From Nemertoderma westbladi (lineage: Eukaryota; Xenacoelomorpha; Nemertodermatida; Nemertodermatidae), in assembly GCA_032718475.1 (NCBI GenBank), contig JAUCBJ010001011.1, forward strand, positions 1 through 50,935: DNA of 50,935 bases. Direction: 5' to 3'. The number at the start of each line of letters is the position of its first letter. Position 1 is the first letter of the stretch. Shown piece after piece: positions 20,783 through 31,679 of the stretch. The translations under genes were made by a program, and so were the position numbers. Below the pieces are notes generated by a model. The model saw nothing but the letters and a program-made list of their open reading frames with translations. It was not told where the DNA came from and searched no databases.

Positions 20783-21642
20783 GCCAAAAACAATTACCAA
20801 TTGACTGATTGATGGAAAGGAGCAGGTTAAGGCCGAGTTTTCTAACCAAAACAATAAACAGTCACTTTACCAAATCAGGGAAAGGAGCAGGTTACAGAGA
20901 CGGGATTTTCTAACCAAAACAATAAACGATCACTTAACTAATTGAGGGAAAGGAGCAGGTTACAGAGGCGGAATTTTCTAACCAAAACAATAAACGATCA
21001 CTTAACTTATTGAGGGAAAGGAGCAGGTTACAGAGGCGGGATTTTCTAACCAAAACAATAAACGATCATTTAACTAATTGAGGGAAAGGGACAGGTTACA
21101 GAGGCGGAATTTTCTAACCAAAACAATAAACGATCACTTAACTAATTGAGGGAAAGGAGCAGGTTACAGAGGCGGGATTTTCTAACCAAAACAATAAACG
21201 ATCATTTAACTAATTGAGGGAAAGGAGCAGGTTAAAGAGGCGGGATTTTCTAACCAAAACAATAAACGATCATTTAACTAATTGAGGGAAAGGGGCAGGT
21301 TACAGAGGCGGGATTTTCTAACCAAAACAATAAACGATCATTTAACTAATTGAGGGAAAGGAGCAGGTTACAGAGACGGGATTTTCTAACCAAAACAATA
21401 AACGATAACATTACCAATTGAGAGAAAGGAGCAGGTTACAGAGGCGGGATTTTCTAACCAAAACAATAAACGATAACATTACCAATTGAGGGAAAGGAGC
21501 AGGCTACAGAGGCGGGATTTTCTAACCAAAACAATAAACGATCACTTAACTAATTGAGGGAAAGGAGCAGGTTAAGGCCGGATTTTCTAACCAAAACAAT
21601 AAACAGTCACTTTACCAAATCAGGGAAAGGAGCAGGTTATCC
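20783..21642 (+). repeat. 68-bp minisatellite, about 12 units
   Basis: The unit gggaaaggagcaggttacag / aggcgggattttctaaccaa / aacaataaacgatcacttaa / ctaattga repeats with a 68-bp period. The first and last units share a different variant (aaggccg instead of acagaggcgg, and cagtcactttaccaaatca), so the array is bordered by matching edge units. Single diverged monomers in the opposite orientation lie at about 23911-23975, 26705-26790 and 31120-31185. Confidence 0.92.
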
Positions 21643-21659
21643 GTAACACTACTCAGACA

Positions 21660-22935
21660 GTAGTCATGATCCATTATTGATTATAAAACTAATACAGTAA
21701 TAGGCCTAAATTATGTGAAAGGTATATCCACATTTTCCACAATCCTGCAATCCAGTTTGGCCTATCAATTATTTAAAATTTATTAGCACAACCGGTAGGC
21801 CTACCATTACCGTATTTAAATGCGTAATAGCAGTACCGGTACTAAAATACAGAAATACCTGCTTTATACCTACATCTGTACATACAATACAGCAAAATAG
21901 TGCTATATATACTAATACCGGTACTGATAGCCTGAGAGAACAGCAGTAGAGAAACCGGTAGCATGGACCTAACATTAGACTTTTGGAGGACATAAAAAAT
22001 AAAAAAAAAGGACAAAAAAAGGATTTAAACGGACAATAAAAATTATTGCGATTTATATATATATATAACATATAACTAAACAATAAGAATGTCACAGTCT
22101 ACGAATGTGCAATAAAATATTCACAATAAAAATTAATTGTTATGATTCACAATAATAACTATATACTTATGAGTAAAGTAATGTTGGGATTTTGGAATAA
22201 AAATATTTTACAAATTAGGTGAATTATTACTAATCTACCATATCATATGCATGCAACAAAATATATATAGAAAATAGATAAAATATTCACTCAAAAAAAA
22301 AAATATAAAAATATGCGCATGTTTACAAATTTCTATTAAATTTACAAAAGAGAGCAAGTCAAGGTCTTTAAGCTTTTGGGAAAATAAAAATTTACTTTCA
22401 GTATTGACAGTTTCCGATGGGAGCCAGTTCCAAATTGGAACTACTCGGTGGGAAAATTATTCTTGCACATTAGAAGCCTCGACTGTTTATCGAAGAGTTT
22501 AAGCTCGTGACCTCTAAGTCCAGCTCTCGGCGCAATAGTGAAGAAATCGTTCAAATTTAAGTCGATATTACTGTAAACTATAGAATGTGCCAATTTTAAG
22601 TCAAAAATAACAGGTCGAACGTTTTTTCAGGAAACCATGCTGTGCCTTGGTGGGATAATTATTTCTCCATTTGACGCAACACCGCCGCGGCCGCTATGAG
22701 GGAGGTGAATACCGCGGCCGCTCCTAAAGCCGCAGGCCATCGCTAACTATATAGGTTAACTTGGGATTCTGGGGGACTTTTCGATGAAGGAACAGACCAA
22801 TTTTTTTTATTTTCGCACCAGGGGAGCGACTCGGAATTCTAAGATATTAGCCACTCTAACATTAGCAAATCTATCCCCTCGACGGACACGGCGGACAAAA
22901 AACCGTCATTTTTAAAAATTTTTTGAAAGACGCTC
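21660..22935. other. AT-rich gene-less stretch with dispersed repeat remnants
   Basis: tgtgaaaggtatatccacattttccacaat at 21714-21743 (in two pieces) also occurs at 8060-8090. 22650-22710 matches 6172-6230. An open frame at 21769-22095 (minus) has no recognised domain. No gene called. Confidence 0.5.
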
Positions 22936-22970
22936 TACACAGTGCGGCTGCTCCATGCCAAAACCTAGTA
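22936..22970 (+). repeat. Left terminal inverted repeat of the 4.25-kb DNA transposon
   Basis: The segment runs TACAC, AGTGC, GGCTGCTCCATGCC, AAAACCTAGTA. The right end (27160-27189) on the minus strand has TACAC, GGCTGCTCCATGCC, AAAACCTAGTA. The only difference is the 5-bp AGTGC present here. Confidence 0.88.
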
Positions 22971-24240
22971 ACTGAAATTTTTTGAAAATTGAGATTTTGC
23001 CGCCATTGGGGTTTTAGAGGGCGTAGAATTCAGCTGGCACAATCTTAAAGCCGTATCTGCAACCGGTGCTGAGATATTACTGTGCCGAAACCTAGTAACT
23101 AACAATTCATGCCCGTTTTCCTCATCCAAAACACAGCAACTGCAAAATAATGCTAGTTACTGGGTTTAAAATGTACCAACAGAATATAATCGCTAGATTT
23201 TAGTGTTACAAAACCCATTATCTTGAATTATATGCTATATTCCCTTTCCCAAAACGTAGCAACTGCAATGGGTTGCAGTTATTATGTTTTGGTAAGTAGT
23301 TACTGGGTTTTGGGATCACAATATCTGAATTGTTGTTAAGATACTAGGTTTTGGAAATTTTTTCCCTGTTTTAATTTGCAGAGTTTCATTTCGCAATACC
23401 AAGTAACTGCTAAGTTGCTGTCATTTTATTGGTCCAAAAATATAATTCTAGAATATTTGAGGTGGTGGGGAATTTAAATTGATCAATTATTGTGAGTTCA
23501 TTCTGTTCAGTTATTCATTGACCCTTGAACAAACGTAATTTGTTTATGTATTTTTTAAATATATATTAACTGATCTTAATTAATTCTAATAATTCTGCTA
23601 ATGTGTTGTACATGTATCTACGTACATTGGAAAGTGAACGTACGTGTAAGACCAATCATTCAGTGGGTAAACTCTAAATCGACAGTCTAAGTGGCACCAA
23701 ATTTTAGGAAAATTATGTTTTTATTTACAAATGCATATCGGATGCGATAGTGTAGGAATGTGTTCTAGGTGAAGTGGCTACTGACCGGACCCTCTAAATA
23801 CAGCATTGAAGCTTTTTATATTTGACTTATATTTTACTTGTGTTTATTGACTGGACCCTTATTACCTCAACTTTGAGACCGGACGCATAATCTTGTAACA
23901 TGTGTTAACTTTCGTTTATTGTTTTGGTTCCCCGAACACGCCTCTGTAACCTGCTCCTTTACTAACCTGCTCCTTTAAATGGCAATGGGTCCAGTCAATG
24001 GGTTCAGTCAACGGGTCTGTTCAAAATGGCAATGGGTGCTCAAAATGGCAATGGGTCCGGTCAGTAGCCTTTGCCTGTTCTAGGCCTACTATTAAAGACC
24101 GCGCCCTCGATAGTCTATTGCATATATCCTACTGAAACGAAATCCTACTGGATATAATTATAATATAAGCTCAATTTTACAAAAGATACTTATTTAGTGA
24201 CTCGTTTGATCTCAATACTATTCATTAAAGTTAAAGTGAC

Positions 24241-26411
24241 ATGGAAAGTGACGATGGCGAGACTCCTTTCTTCGGATTTGAGTTCCCACTCTATTATGGG
24301 CCCGGCAATGTTGCCAATGTTGAAGACCGGTCTTGCACCGCTACGGAGATTGTTGGCTCTGATGAGCAAGCCTCGAACAGCCATGTTGGAAGTTCAGTTA
24401 TTGATAATGATATGTGCACCAGTAAAGAAGTGGAACCACCTGGTGACTGTGAGTCTACTAGCTTGTCGAGTCATCCAATTGAGGATGTTGTATCTTCGAC
24501 AATGAATTATACCAGTGTTTTATCCTGTGACCTTTTCGACGAGTGTTTCAGCGATCCAATTCTGGCATCCACGATGTCGAGTTCGATGTCTTCCGAAGAG
24601 CAAACTACTTTTTCCGAACAACAAAGTGAACTTATTTCTATTCCAAGTTTGCCTTATGACGAGTATTATAACAACATAGAAATAGAACCACTACAAGACA
24701 TCCAACAGTTATATACAATAAATCTAGATGATATTAGTGATACAGGTCCAATACCCGATGTCGTGGATGCTACTACTCCTTCGATTCCGGTTGATCAAGT
24801 AGTACAATCGCCGGCTAGACCTGCCGCCGTTTCGGTTATAATAGGACCAAGAGGTGGAAAACGAGTTCAGAAAACCCAAACACAAAAATACCCGCGTTTG
24901 AATATTGACCAACGTAAATCAAGAGACATTATAAAACACCCATTCATTAATGCAACATGTAAAACTACTTGTACTAGAAAATGTAAATCACTGTCTACAG
25001 AAAGCCGTAAGAGATTACATAGCTTATTTTGGGAATTGCCATATAATAAACGTCGTGTCTGGTTACAGTCAATGGTGCAATTTATAGATGTAAAAAAGAG
25101 GACGACCCAGCATATAAATAATAGGAATGAAACCCGAATATATCACCTGCCTAATGATGATAACCACAGTATGATAGTCTGTAAGACACTTTTTCTAAAC
25201 ACCTTGGGGTATAAAACTGATTCTGTAATCCAAGAATTAAGTAAGGTCACAAGGAAAGCTATAGGTGATGGTGAAATAGTCGATGTAAGTGACAAGCGGG
25301 GTGGCATGCAGGCCGGTAGAATAATCAATAAAACAACAATAATTGAACATATAAATAGTTATCAACCATCAGTTAGTCATTACAGGAGGTATAATTCTCC
25401 TCACATGAAGTATCTTCCTCGAACACTAACCTTGGAAGCGATGTTTGACGATTTCAACTCTAAACACCCAAACTACTGCCACATTGAACTTTACAGAAAA
25501 ACTCTCCGTGATGACCTTCACATTAGTTTTTGCAAGCCAAATTCGGATAAATGTGGATTTTGTTTGGAAAACGATCTAAAAGAAAGACCCTTGGATGAAC
25601 AAACTGCAAAAGAATATAAACGTCACTTAAATATGGCATCTCTAGCTCACAATGAATATACCAAAGACACTAACATCCAGTTTAAAGATACTGCCGCTTA
25701 CGCTATGGATATGCAGAAGGTTTTGCTACTGCCTTACATGCCCCTTGTTAAAGAGGCTTTTTTTCTCAGCAAGTTGGTAATTTTTAATGAGACATTTGCA
25801 CGATTAAACCGGCTAAACAGCGATGTTGACGATTATTGCGTCGTATGGCATGAAGCATTGCAGGGCCGCGATGGTGATTCATTTGCTGATGCACTATTAA
25901 CAGTCGTGAGAAAAGACCGAGATATAGATAATTTCATATTCTGGTTAGACAACTGTACCAATCAAAACAAAAACTGGATACTATAAAACACTGTTATGAT
26001 TTTGATGATCTGAAATCTGCTATAGGCAAATCTCGTAAGACAGCCAGTTGCGTGGATTTAAAGGAGTTTCATTTCTGGAGAAACAAGAAAACTTATTCCA
26101 AGACTTTGTGTCAAGCGCTGCCTTACCTTAGAGACATTGTTGAGGTTAAATTCTACAAAGACTGCAGCAAAATGTCATATAAAACTAGTTTTGAAAGTCC
26201 AGCAATTACATTGCCATTTCTCCAGGTGAAGTTTTCTCCGGAGCCGAAAATAAAAACCAAGAATCGAGGAATAAAATTATCTAAGAAAGAAGCCTTGATC
26301 AAACAACTTTTGCTAAAGATGCCGGAAAGTCGAAGAAAATGTTGGCTCGAAATGCCAGCTTCCTCAGATACAGCCGATCTAAACATCGAATATGATGTGG
26401 ATGACCTGTGA
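24241..26411 (+). pseudogene. Transposase-like protein (DNCxxQNKN type), internally deleted
   Basis: An ATG at 24241 opens 581 codons: an acidic/Ser-rich N-terminus (residues 1-200), a basic stretch, a Cys cluster (CKTTCTRKC near 240), CKTLFLNTLGY near 315, CGFCL near 430, then AYAMDMQKVLLLPYMP and FWLDNCTNQNKN at the end. I recognise this order from a large group of animal transposon-encoded proteins (DUF7869-like), in which the two Asp positions are probably part of an RNase H-like catalytic site (inference). The frame stops at 25984. In the next frame the sequence continues directly as HCYDFDDLKSA, DLKEFHFWRN, FYKDCSKMSYKTSF and IKQLLLKMPES to a stop at 26411. Family members normally have roughly 80-90 residues between these parts, so an internal deletion with a frame change removed the last acidic region. 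A possible polyadenylation signal AATAAA is at 26646. Confidence 0.75.
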
Positions 26412-26645
26412 AATGAATCGTAAAGGGGAATCTCATCCCGTGATTTATTACCACTACTCATCCCGCCTGATAACTGTAAACTTTGAGTGATACTGTTTAA
26501 TAATGTAAACTTTCGGTGATATAGTTTAATGTAAAACTTTACGATATGAAACTATGAGTGGTTAAGATAAATGTATATATTATGTATATGTATTATAAAT
26601 TACCTTTACTGGATATTTCAGAAAGGGGAGGGGGGCTCTCGACGC

Positions 26646-26651
26646 AATAAA
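26646..26651 (+). terminator. Possible polyadenylation signal for the transposase gene
   Basis: AATAAA about 235 bp after the transposase stop and still inside the transposon. Single hexamers are common in AT-rich DNA, so this is weak evidence. Confidence 0.3.
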
Positions 26652-27159
26652 ATTCAATTCTTTGCAGTGGAAAATCTGGGCAAATAACAGCTGATAGCGA
26701 GCAAAAATAAACTGTAACCTACGATATTCACTCCCGTTTATTATTTTGGTTGGAATAACCTGACATTGAAACTGTTCCTTTCCCATAATTGATAATTACC
26801 ATCGTTATTTCGCCCAGATTGAATTTGCGTCAATTAATTATTTCCCCATGTTTCAGCATTTACTGGGTTTTGTAAAGTGAAAAGGTAGTTACTTGGTTTT
26901 GGGAAAGCCAAAAATGTCAGTTACTGTGTTTTGAAGGACACTTAAATTAGTATGTGTTAATTTTTACCATTCCGAAACAATTTATCTCTTTTTTCTCGAA
27001 TATGGTAAAAAAAAATGATTCCAAAATTTTACACGAAGTCAATTTTATAAAAATAATTACATATTCATAAGTTCTGGAAAACAAGACAGAACGAAATGCC
27101 AGCCCGCAAAAGTTAGAAAACTATAACTGCGATTATTTCAGAACTAGATGGAAAGCACT

Positions 27160-27189
27160 TACTAGGTTTTGGCATGGAGCAGCCGTGTA
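27160..27189 (-). repeat. Right terminal inverted repeat of the 4.25-kb DNA transposon
   Basis: tactaggttttggcatgg followed by agcagccgtgta: the inverse of the left end apart from the 5-bp AGTGC insertion there. Confidence 0.88.
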
Positions 27190-27261
27190 ATCTCCACTGG
27201 TCCTGTACAAAATAATGATAAACAATAACATATTAATATTAATTAATGTATTTATTTTGTA

Positions 27262-27725
27262 TTTATTCGACATTTTAATTCCCCTTAATATTCTTCTGAA
27301 TTTACTCGCGAGTTAAATTATTAAACTCGCGAGAAATTATTAAAATCTTGAGAAAATTATTAATCTCGCGAGAAAAATGAGTAGACTCACGAGAAAATCA
27401 TTAAACGCGAGAGAAAATCTCGCGAGATAAATTATTAAACACGCAGATAATTATTAATCTCGCGAGAAAATTATTAACCTCGCAAGATCCTGTGACACGG
27501 TCCCTATTCTGGACTGAACTATTGTTTTCTCGCTAGTTTAATTACTTATCTCGTGAGATTAATAATTTTCTCACGTGTTTAATCTTTTATCTCATGAGTT
27601 TAATAATTTTTTCGCGTGTTTAATATTTTATCTCGCGAGATTAAATTTTCTCGCGAGTTTGATAATTTTCTCGCGTGTTTAATCTTTTATCAGGAATATG
27701 AAGGGGAATTTAAAAGTCGAATAAA
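27262..27725. mobile_element. Foldback MITE packed with CTCGCGAG palindromes
   Basis: The outer arms ttattcgacattttaattcc (left, 27263-) and its inverse ggggaatttaaaagtcgaataa (right, to 27725) form terminal inverted repeats. Inside, ctcgcgag or one-base variants recur every 15-30 bp, joined by aaaattattaa spacers. The left half reads gagaaaattattaa and the right half the inverse taataattttctcg, around a short unique centre near 27486-27525. The element is non-coding and can fold almost end to end. Confidence 0.85.
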
Positions 27726-27809
27726 AGTATGCCAAATTAATGTCATATACATTATTAATAAATTAATAGGCAGCCATAACCCTATCTTAGTTGCGGAAAC
27801 TACCGGGAA

Positions 27810-27833
27810 GGGGGGGGGGGGGGGGGGGGGGGG
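27810..27833 (+). repeat. poly(G) tract, 24 bp
   Basis: Uninterrupted run of G. G-quadruplex candidate. Confidence 0.9.
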
Positions 27834-28438
27834 TGGTATTTTGACCTCTCCACACCCCCACCCCCTCATTTTCGAATTTTGGTGCCATTTATAATTACAT
27901 CCGACTTTTTCCAGTGGAAACTATGGCAACTACTGAACTATGGCAACGAAAAATACAAGTAGTAACATGTTTTAAAAAATCGATGGTTACAATTACCAAC
28001 GGCTTAAATTTTGGTAAGGCTCCATACCGGGATGGTACGGCACGAAAATTACAAGTAGATCTTTTCGCTAATCACGTGGGACCGAAAAGTAACTAGGGAT
28101 GTCCCGGAATTCCGTTCCGGCCGGAATTCCGGCGGTTTTTGCCCGATTCCGGTTCCGGCCGGAATTGCCGGAATGGGGTCAATTCCGGCCGGAATTTTAC
28201 CGGAATTACAAGGTTCATGTCTAGTTTAATAGCTGCAATTAGTTTGTTAAATTATTATCAACTTTTATATATTTTTTAAACAATATTACCAATTAGTTTA
28301 AGATACTTTTCAACACTTGTAAAAAAGTATAGAAAATAAAGTTTTCTTCGACCGTTAGAGCTAACATTTGGATGCAAGGCATAGATGCCCCCTGGTTAGC
28401 CCCTTCAAACCATTCGTGCTGAATCGAAGCTCTCGGGG

Positions 28439-28616
28439 CAATCTATCTGGAGGTCGTGGGTTCGATCCCTGCATGTGGGCCAAGGCAGTTTTCGATTCAG
28501 CTACTACTAGTAGTAGCTGCTAGTAGTACTACTCGTAGCTACTACTAGTAGTAGCTGAATCGAAAACTGCCTTGGCCCACATGCAGGGATCGAACCCACG
28601 ACCTCCAGATAGATTG
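28439..28616. repeat. About 80-bp-arm palindrome made of a duplicated SINE head
   Basis: caatctatctggaggtcgtg and the following words to ttttcgattcag plus (ctactactagtagtag) on the left are mirrored on the right, ending at 28616. The centre is a short ctgctagtagtactactcg stretch. Each arm carries the SINE B-box gggttcgatccc. The arms are nearly perfect, so the inverted duplication is recent. Confidence 0.9.
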
Positions 28617-28650
28617 TAATTCAATGCAACCACTACACCAAGGTGGAACC
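28556..28650 (-). mobile_element. tRNA-derived SINE head (minus orientation)
   Basis: On the minus strand: ccaccttggtgtagtggttg (A-box region), then gaggtcgtgggttcgatccc (B-box), then gcatgtgggccaaggcag. It is embedded in the hAT-like copy and is present at the matching place in the sister element. Confidence 0.75.
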
Positions 28651-28830
28651 TAACTAACCTATGTAACGAGGGAAAATTCACAGCCACCCTGTGTATTACA
28701 GTGAATTCAGTCTTGATGGGTATGGAACACATTTCTAAGTTTCTTTAGTTCAGTTCTGCGTCGTAGGTGCTGCATAATATAGTAGTTTAATTTCTATTTA
28801 CAGCAAATCCATTTCTTACCATAAATATAT

Positions 28831-29470
28831 TTAACACTGTTGTGGAGGAGTAGAATTGTTTAGAATCACCTGAACCTCTCCGTCAGTTAGTTGGATTGAT
28901 TTTTCAACAGAATGACGTGTAATGGCAATAGATAGCAGTTCGGATGCAGTAAACTTGTTGCCGCAAACGGTACAGGAAGCGACAACTGGTTCAGATGAAT
29001 TACCAAACGACCGTTTACTCGCCGATGCAGGTATTGCCACAGGTTCAAGAGAAACCGCGCAATTATGACACTTCGATGTATCGATTGGAACGGATGTCTT
29101 TATAACAGTGTCGGCGAACTCAATTAACTTCCCCTTAGAATCTGAATCCAGATCTTTAAACTGTTGCGAAGTGGCTGGGAAACCGTGAATCCAGATAAGG
29201 GAATGTAGATGTAAGGCGCCACGGCCTGCAGTTTCGGGAACAGCAAATAATGCCTCCGTATGGCCGAAAAGGCCACGTTCATTCCCGCTCTCGTTAGCCG
29301 AGTTCCATCCGAGAACATTGCGAATGAAGTGGGTGACCAAGCGATCGAAATACTTTGCCGCCGCGTGTGGGTTCTTACCGAGCGCTGCAAACCGATCCGC
29401 GGGTGTAGGGAAGTCATCCGTATCGTTGAACTGAACAGATATATCCTTCCCATTAGACGCCTCTGCATAT
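28831..29470 (-). pseudogene. Helitron Rep N-terminal region, exon with HLH (HUH-like) motif
   Basis: The acceptor TTTTCAG ends at 29471. The frame starts YAEASNGKDI, completing the Arg codon of the upstream exon (32086). It reads NPHAAAKYFDRLVTHFIRNVLGW, then GLFGHTEALFAVPETAGRGA, then LHLHSLIWIHG. The last is the conserved E.Q.RG..HLH.L.W stretch of Helitron_like_N proteins, which carries the metal-binding histidines of the HUH nuclease. Two CxxC pairs follow (CHNC, CTVC). The frame ends at TAA 28831-28833. No Rep tyrosine region and no helicase domain were found downstream, where truncated repeats and another transposon lie instead. The copy is therefore incomplete. Confidence 0.85.
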
Positions 29471-29684
29471 CTGAAAAGTAAAATAAAAATATAAAAATTA
29501 TTAGTTATTAGTAATAATATAATAATAGTAATAATAATAATAGTAATATATATCTAATACAGAATAGCGCTTATTAAATAACCCACTCATAACGGAGTGA
29601 CACTAAAAATGATGAGGAGTGAGCGCGTGAAACACGATAGTAAAGTAGGCTAATCGGTACAAATGTGTATCACGGAGGGAGTGA

Positions 29685-29704
29685 GGGGGGGGGGGGGGGG
29701 GGGG
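29685..29704 (+). repeat. poly(G) tract, 20 bp
   Basis: Uninterrupted G run after gtga. Confidence 0.9.
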
Positions 29705-29918
29705 TTCGCAAATTGAAATTACTGCAAAGTAAATCGTTACCTGATGCATCTCCAGATTTGTTGGCTACGGTAATATAGCCGAGACTGAAATGTAAAGAAT
29801 TTTAGAGGCTAGAAAAATAATTATTTTATTTAATTATTTTATTATATCAATTTAATTGATGAATATAATATTTTGAAACATTCCTTAAAAATGTTACACT
29901 TTTATTTAACAACACTTA

Positions 29919-29926
29919 ATTAATAT
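29919..29926 (+). repeat. 8-bp target-site duplication (left)
   Basis: attaatat, repeated exactly at 31669-31676 on the other side of the element. Confidence 0.88.
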
Positions 29927-31668
29927 TAGGGATGTCCCGGAATTCCGGTTGTTTTTGCCCGATTCCGGTTCCGGCCGGAATTGCCGGAATGGGGTCAATT
30001 CCGGCCGGAATTTTACCGGAATTACCAGGTTAGTTAGGAGGTTTGATAGTTGCAATTAGTTGTTATAATATTATCAACATTTATATATTTTTTAAACATT
30101 ATTACCAATTATTTTAAGATACTTTTCAACACGTGTAAAAAAAGAATATAAAAATAAAGTTTTCTTCGACCGTTAGAGCTAATATTTAAAGATGCCAAGG
30201 CATAGATAGATGCCCCTGGTTAGCCCCTTCAAACCATTCGTGCGAAAGCAGCCTTGGCCCACCTACCTGCAGGGATCGAACCCACGACCTCCAGATAGAT
30301 TGGAAATCAATGCAACCACTACACGAAGCGAAGGTGAAACCTAACTAACCTATCTAGCGAGGGAAAATTCACAGCCACCCTGTTTATTAAAGTTAATGCA
30401 GTCTTGATGGTTATATGACATATGTAACACATTTCCAAAATCATTTCACCTGGTAATCAATCTAAAATGGTCCCACTCATCTATTACACCACATACTGTA
30501 GTATTTATATACAATTCACAATAACCCTCTTAATTTACATGAACTACTTAAACCCTTTTTTCCTTCTAAATATATCTTAATAAATGCATCATTAGGCCCG
30601 TGCTCCACTGGTAAGTCGTACTTACGTCGTTTTCAGATTTTGTCTTAGTCAGAATGTTAAAATGAATGCCTCCTTGCTCCATTGGTAACATAAGTCATAA
30701 GTAATTTGATAAAAAATATAAGATGCGTCTCACATTTACTGCATATTTATACCCAAGGTAACCAATCACAGGCCAATTGCCGGATATAACACATGAGTCC
30801 ATATGTCAAAAGATGGAACATGGGACATAATCACTTGCGACTCATAGGTCGTACACTTAACGATTTACCAGCGGAGACGCTCTTGTGTTCCATAATTTAT
30901 TCTGACTAAGACTATACATTGAATCAATTATATATGATAATATTATGATTTGTAATTGTCCAACGTAACATATAGGATTACCCCTAAAGATTTCCAGCTT
31001 ATTTCCATGGGAGTCCTTTATGTTACTTGGTTACAAATACAATATTACACAATACAATATTTCTTACCATAAATCTATTTATTCTCAGCCATAATTAAAC
31101 TGTAACATGTACTATTGGCCTCGTTTATTGTTATTGTTGACAGGTTCGAATAACATGTCTCTGTAACATGCTCCTTTCCCTTAAAGACACCAGGATATTG
31201 CAACAAAGGACCTAATGACGAGAAACCATAGGTTGTTGGTTAACGTCGGTTTTTAGGTATGAGTCTAAATGCTAAAAACCTAACCGTTGGCCGAGGTTAT
31301 CGATTTTAGAAAAAATATAAATAACATAAGATATTACGAAAAAAAATATATTGAATCCCCTGTCGTTTAAGGCCGAAGTACCATCCCGTCCCCATAATAC
31401 GGCCATAACGGCCCAGGCCATTCTCCCCTCCACCCACCTTAATTCCCCAAGGTTCTGATTCATCTCATTATCAAACTTAGCTTTAGAAATTAAAAAAAAT
31501 AATTTCTTTCACAAAAAAATATAATAAAGTTTCATGGGTCATTTAGTATATTTCACTAATTATAGAAAATTCCGGTTCCGGCCGGAATTCCGGCCGGAAT
31601 ATTCCGGCATGTTGAATTCCGGTTCCGGTTCCGGCCGGAATCAAAATATCGATTCCGGGACATCCCTA
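29927..31668 (+). mobile_element. hAT-like non-autonomous element, 1.74 kb, in a Helitron intron
   Basis: Left end TAGGGATGTCCCGGAATTCC and right end ATTCCGGGACATCCCTA are inverted repeats; both ends carry ttccggccggaatt clusters. The flanking 8-bp duplication attaatat is exact. These are hAT hallmarks (8-bp duplication, a (C/T)AGGG-type terminus). No transposase is present. The interior holds a SINE head (30240-30335, minus) and a monomer related to the 68-bp minisatellite (about 31120-31185). It lies between the Helitron exons at 29470 and 32086. Confidence 0.88.
30240..30335 (-). mobile_element. tRNA-derived SINE head inside the hAT-like element
   Basis: On the minus strand: cgtgtagtggttgcattg, then tctggaggtcgtgggttcg, then atccctgcaggtaggtgggcc. 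It is the same family as 5262 and 28556. Confidence 0.75.
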
Positions 31669-31676
31669 ATTAATAT
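31669..31676 (+). repeat. 8-bp target-site duplication (right)
   Basis: attaatat directly after CATCCCTA. Confidence 0.88.
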
Positions 31677-31679
31677 ACA

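Larger units (their letters stand above)
22936..27189 (+). mobile_element. 4.25-kb TIR DNA transposon with subterminal repeats
   Basis: Bounded by a 30/35-bp terminal inverted repeat. The subterminal zones carry many copies of ccaaaacctagtaactg and its reverse complement cagttactgggttttgg: left at about 22957, 23091, 23127, 23152, 23250-23320, 23341 and 23399; right at about 26861, 26885, 26915 and 27157. Such clusters are typical transposase-binding subterminal repeats. One plus-strand gene lies between them. I could not find an unambiguous target-site duplication, so the superfamily is not assigned. Confidence 0.85.
28094..28735 (+). mobile_element. Truncated copy of the TAGGGATGTCCCGG hAT-like family
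   Basis: Begins TAGGGATGTCCCGG and follows the element at 29927 closely for about 640 bp, including ggaattgccggaatggggtc, ttttcttcgaccgttagagc, ccccttcaaaccattcgtgc and the SINE-derived part. It then loses similarity near 28735 and has no right terminal repeat. It differs from its sister by an inverted duplication (28439-28616). Confidence 0.8.

Noticed and set aside
24197-24505. 102-residue frame overlapping the transposase start
   Set aside because: Out-of-frame shadow of the transposase gene beginning at 24241.
28556-28650. Functional tRNA gene
   Set aside because: A- and B-box-like words are present, but acceptor and anticodon stems do not form a sound cloverleaf, and the same head is repeated in several mobile copies. 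It is a SINE.
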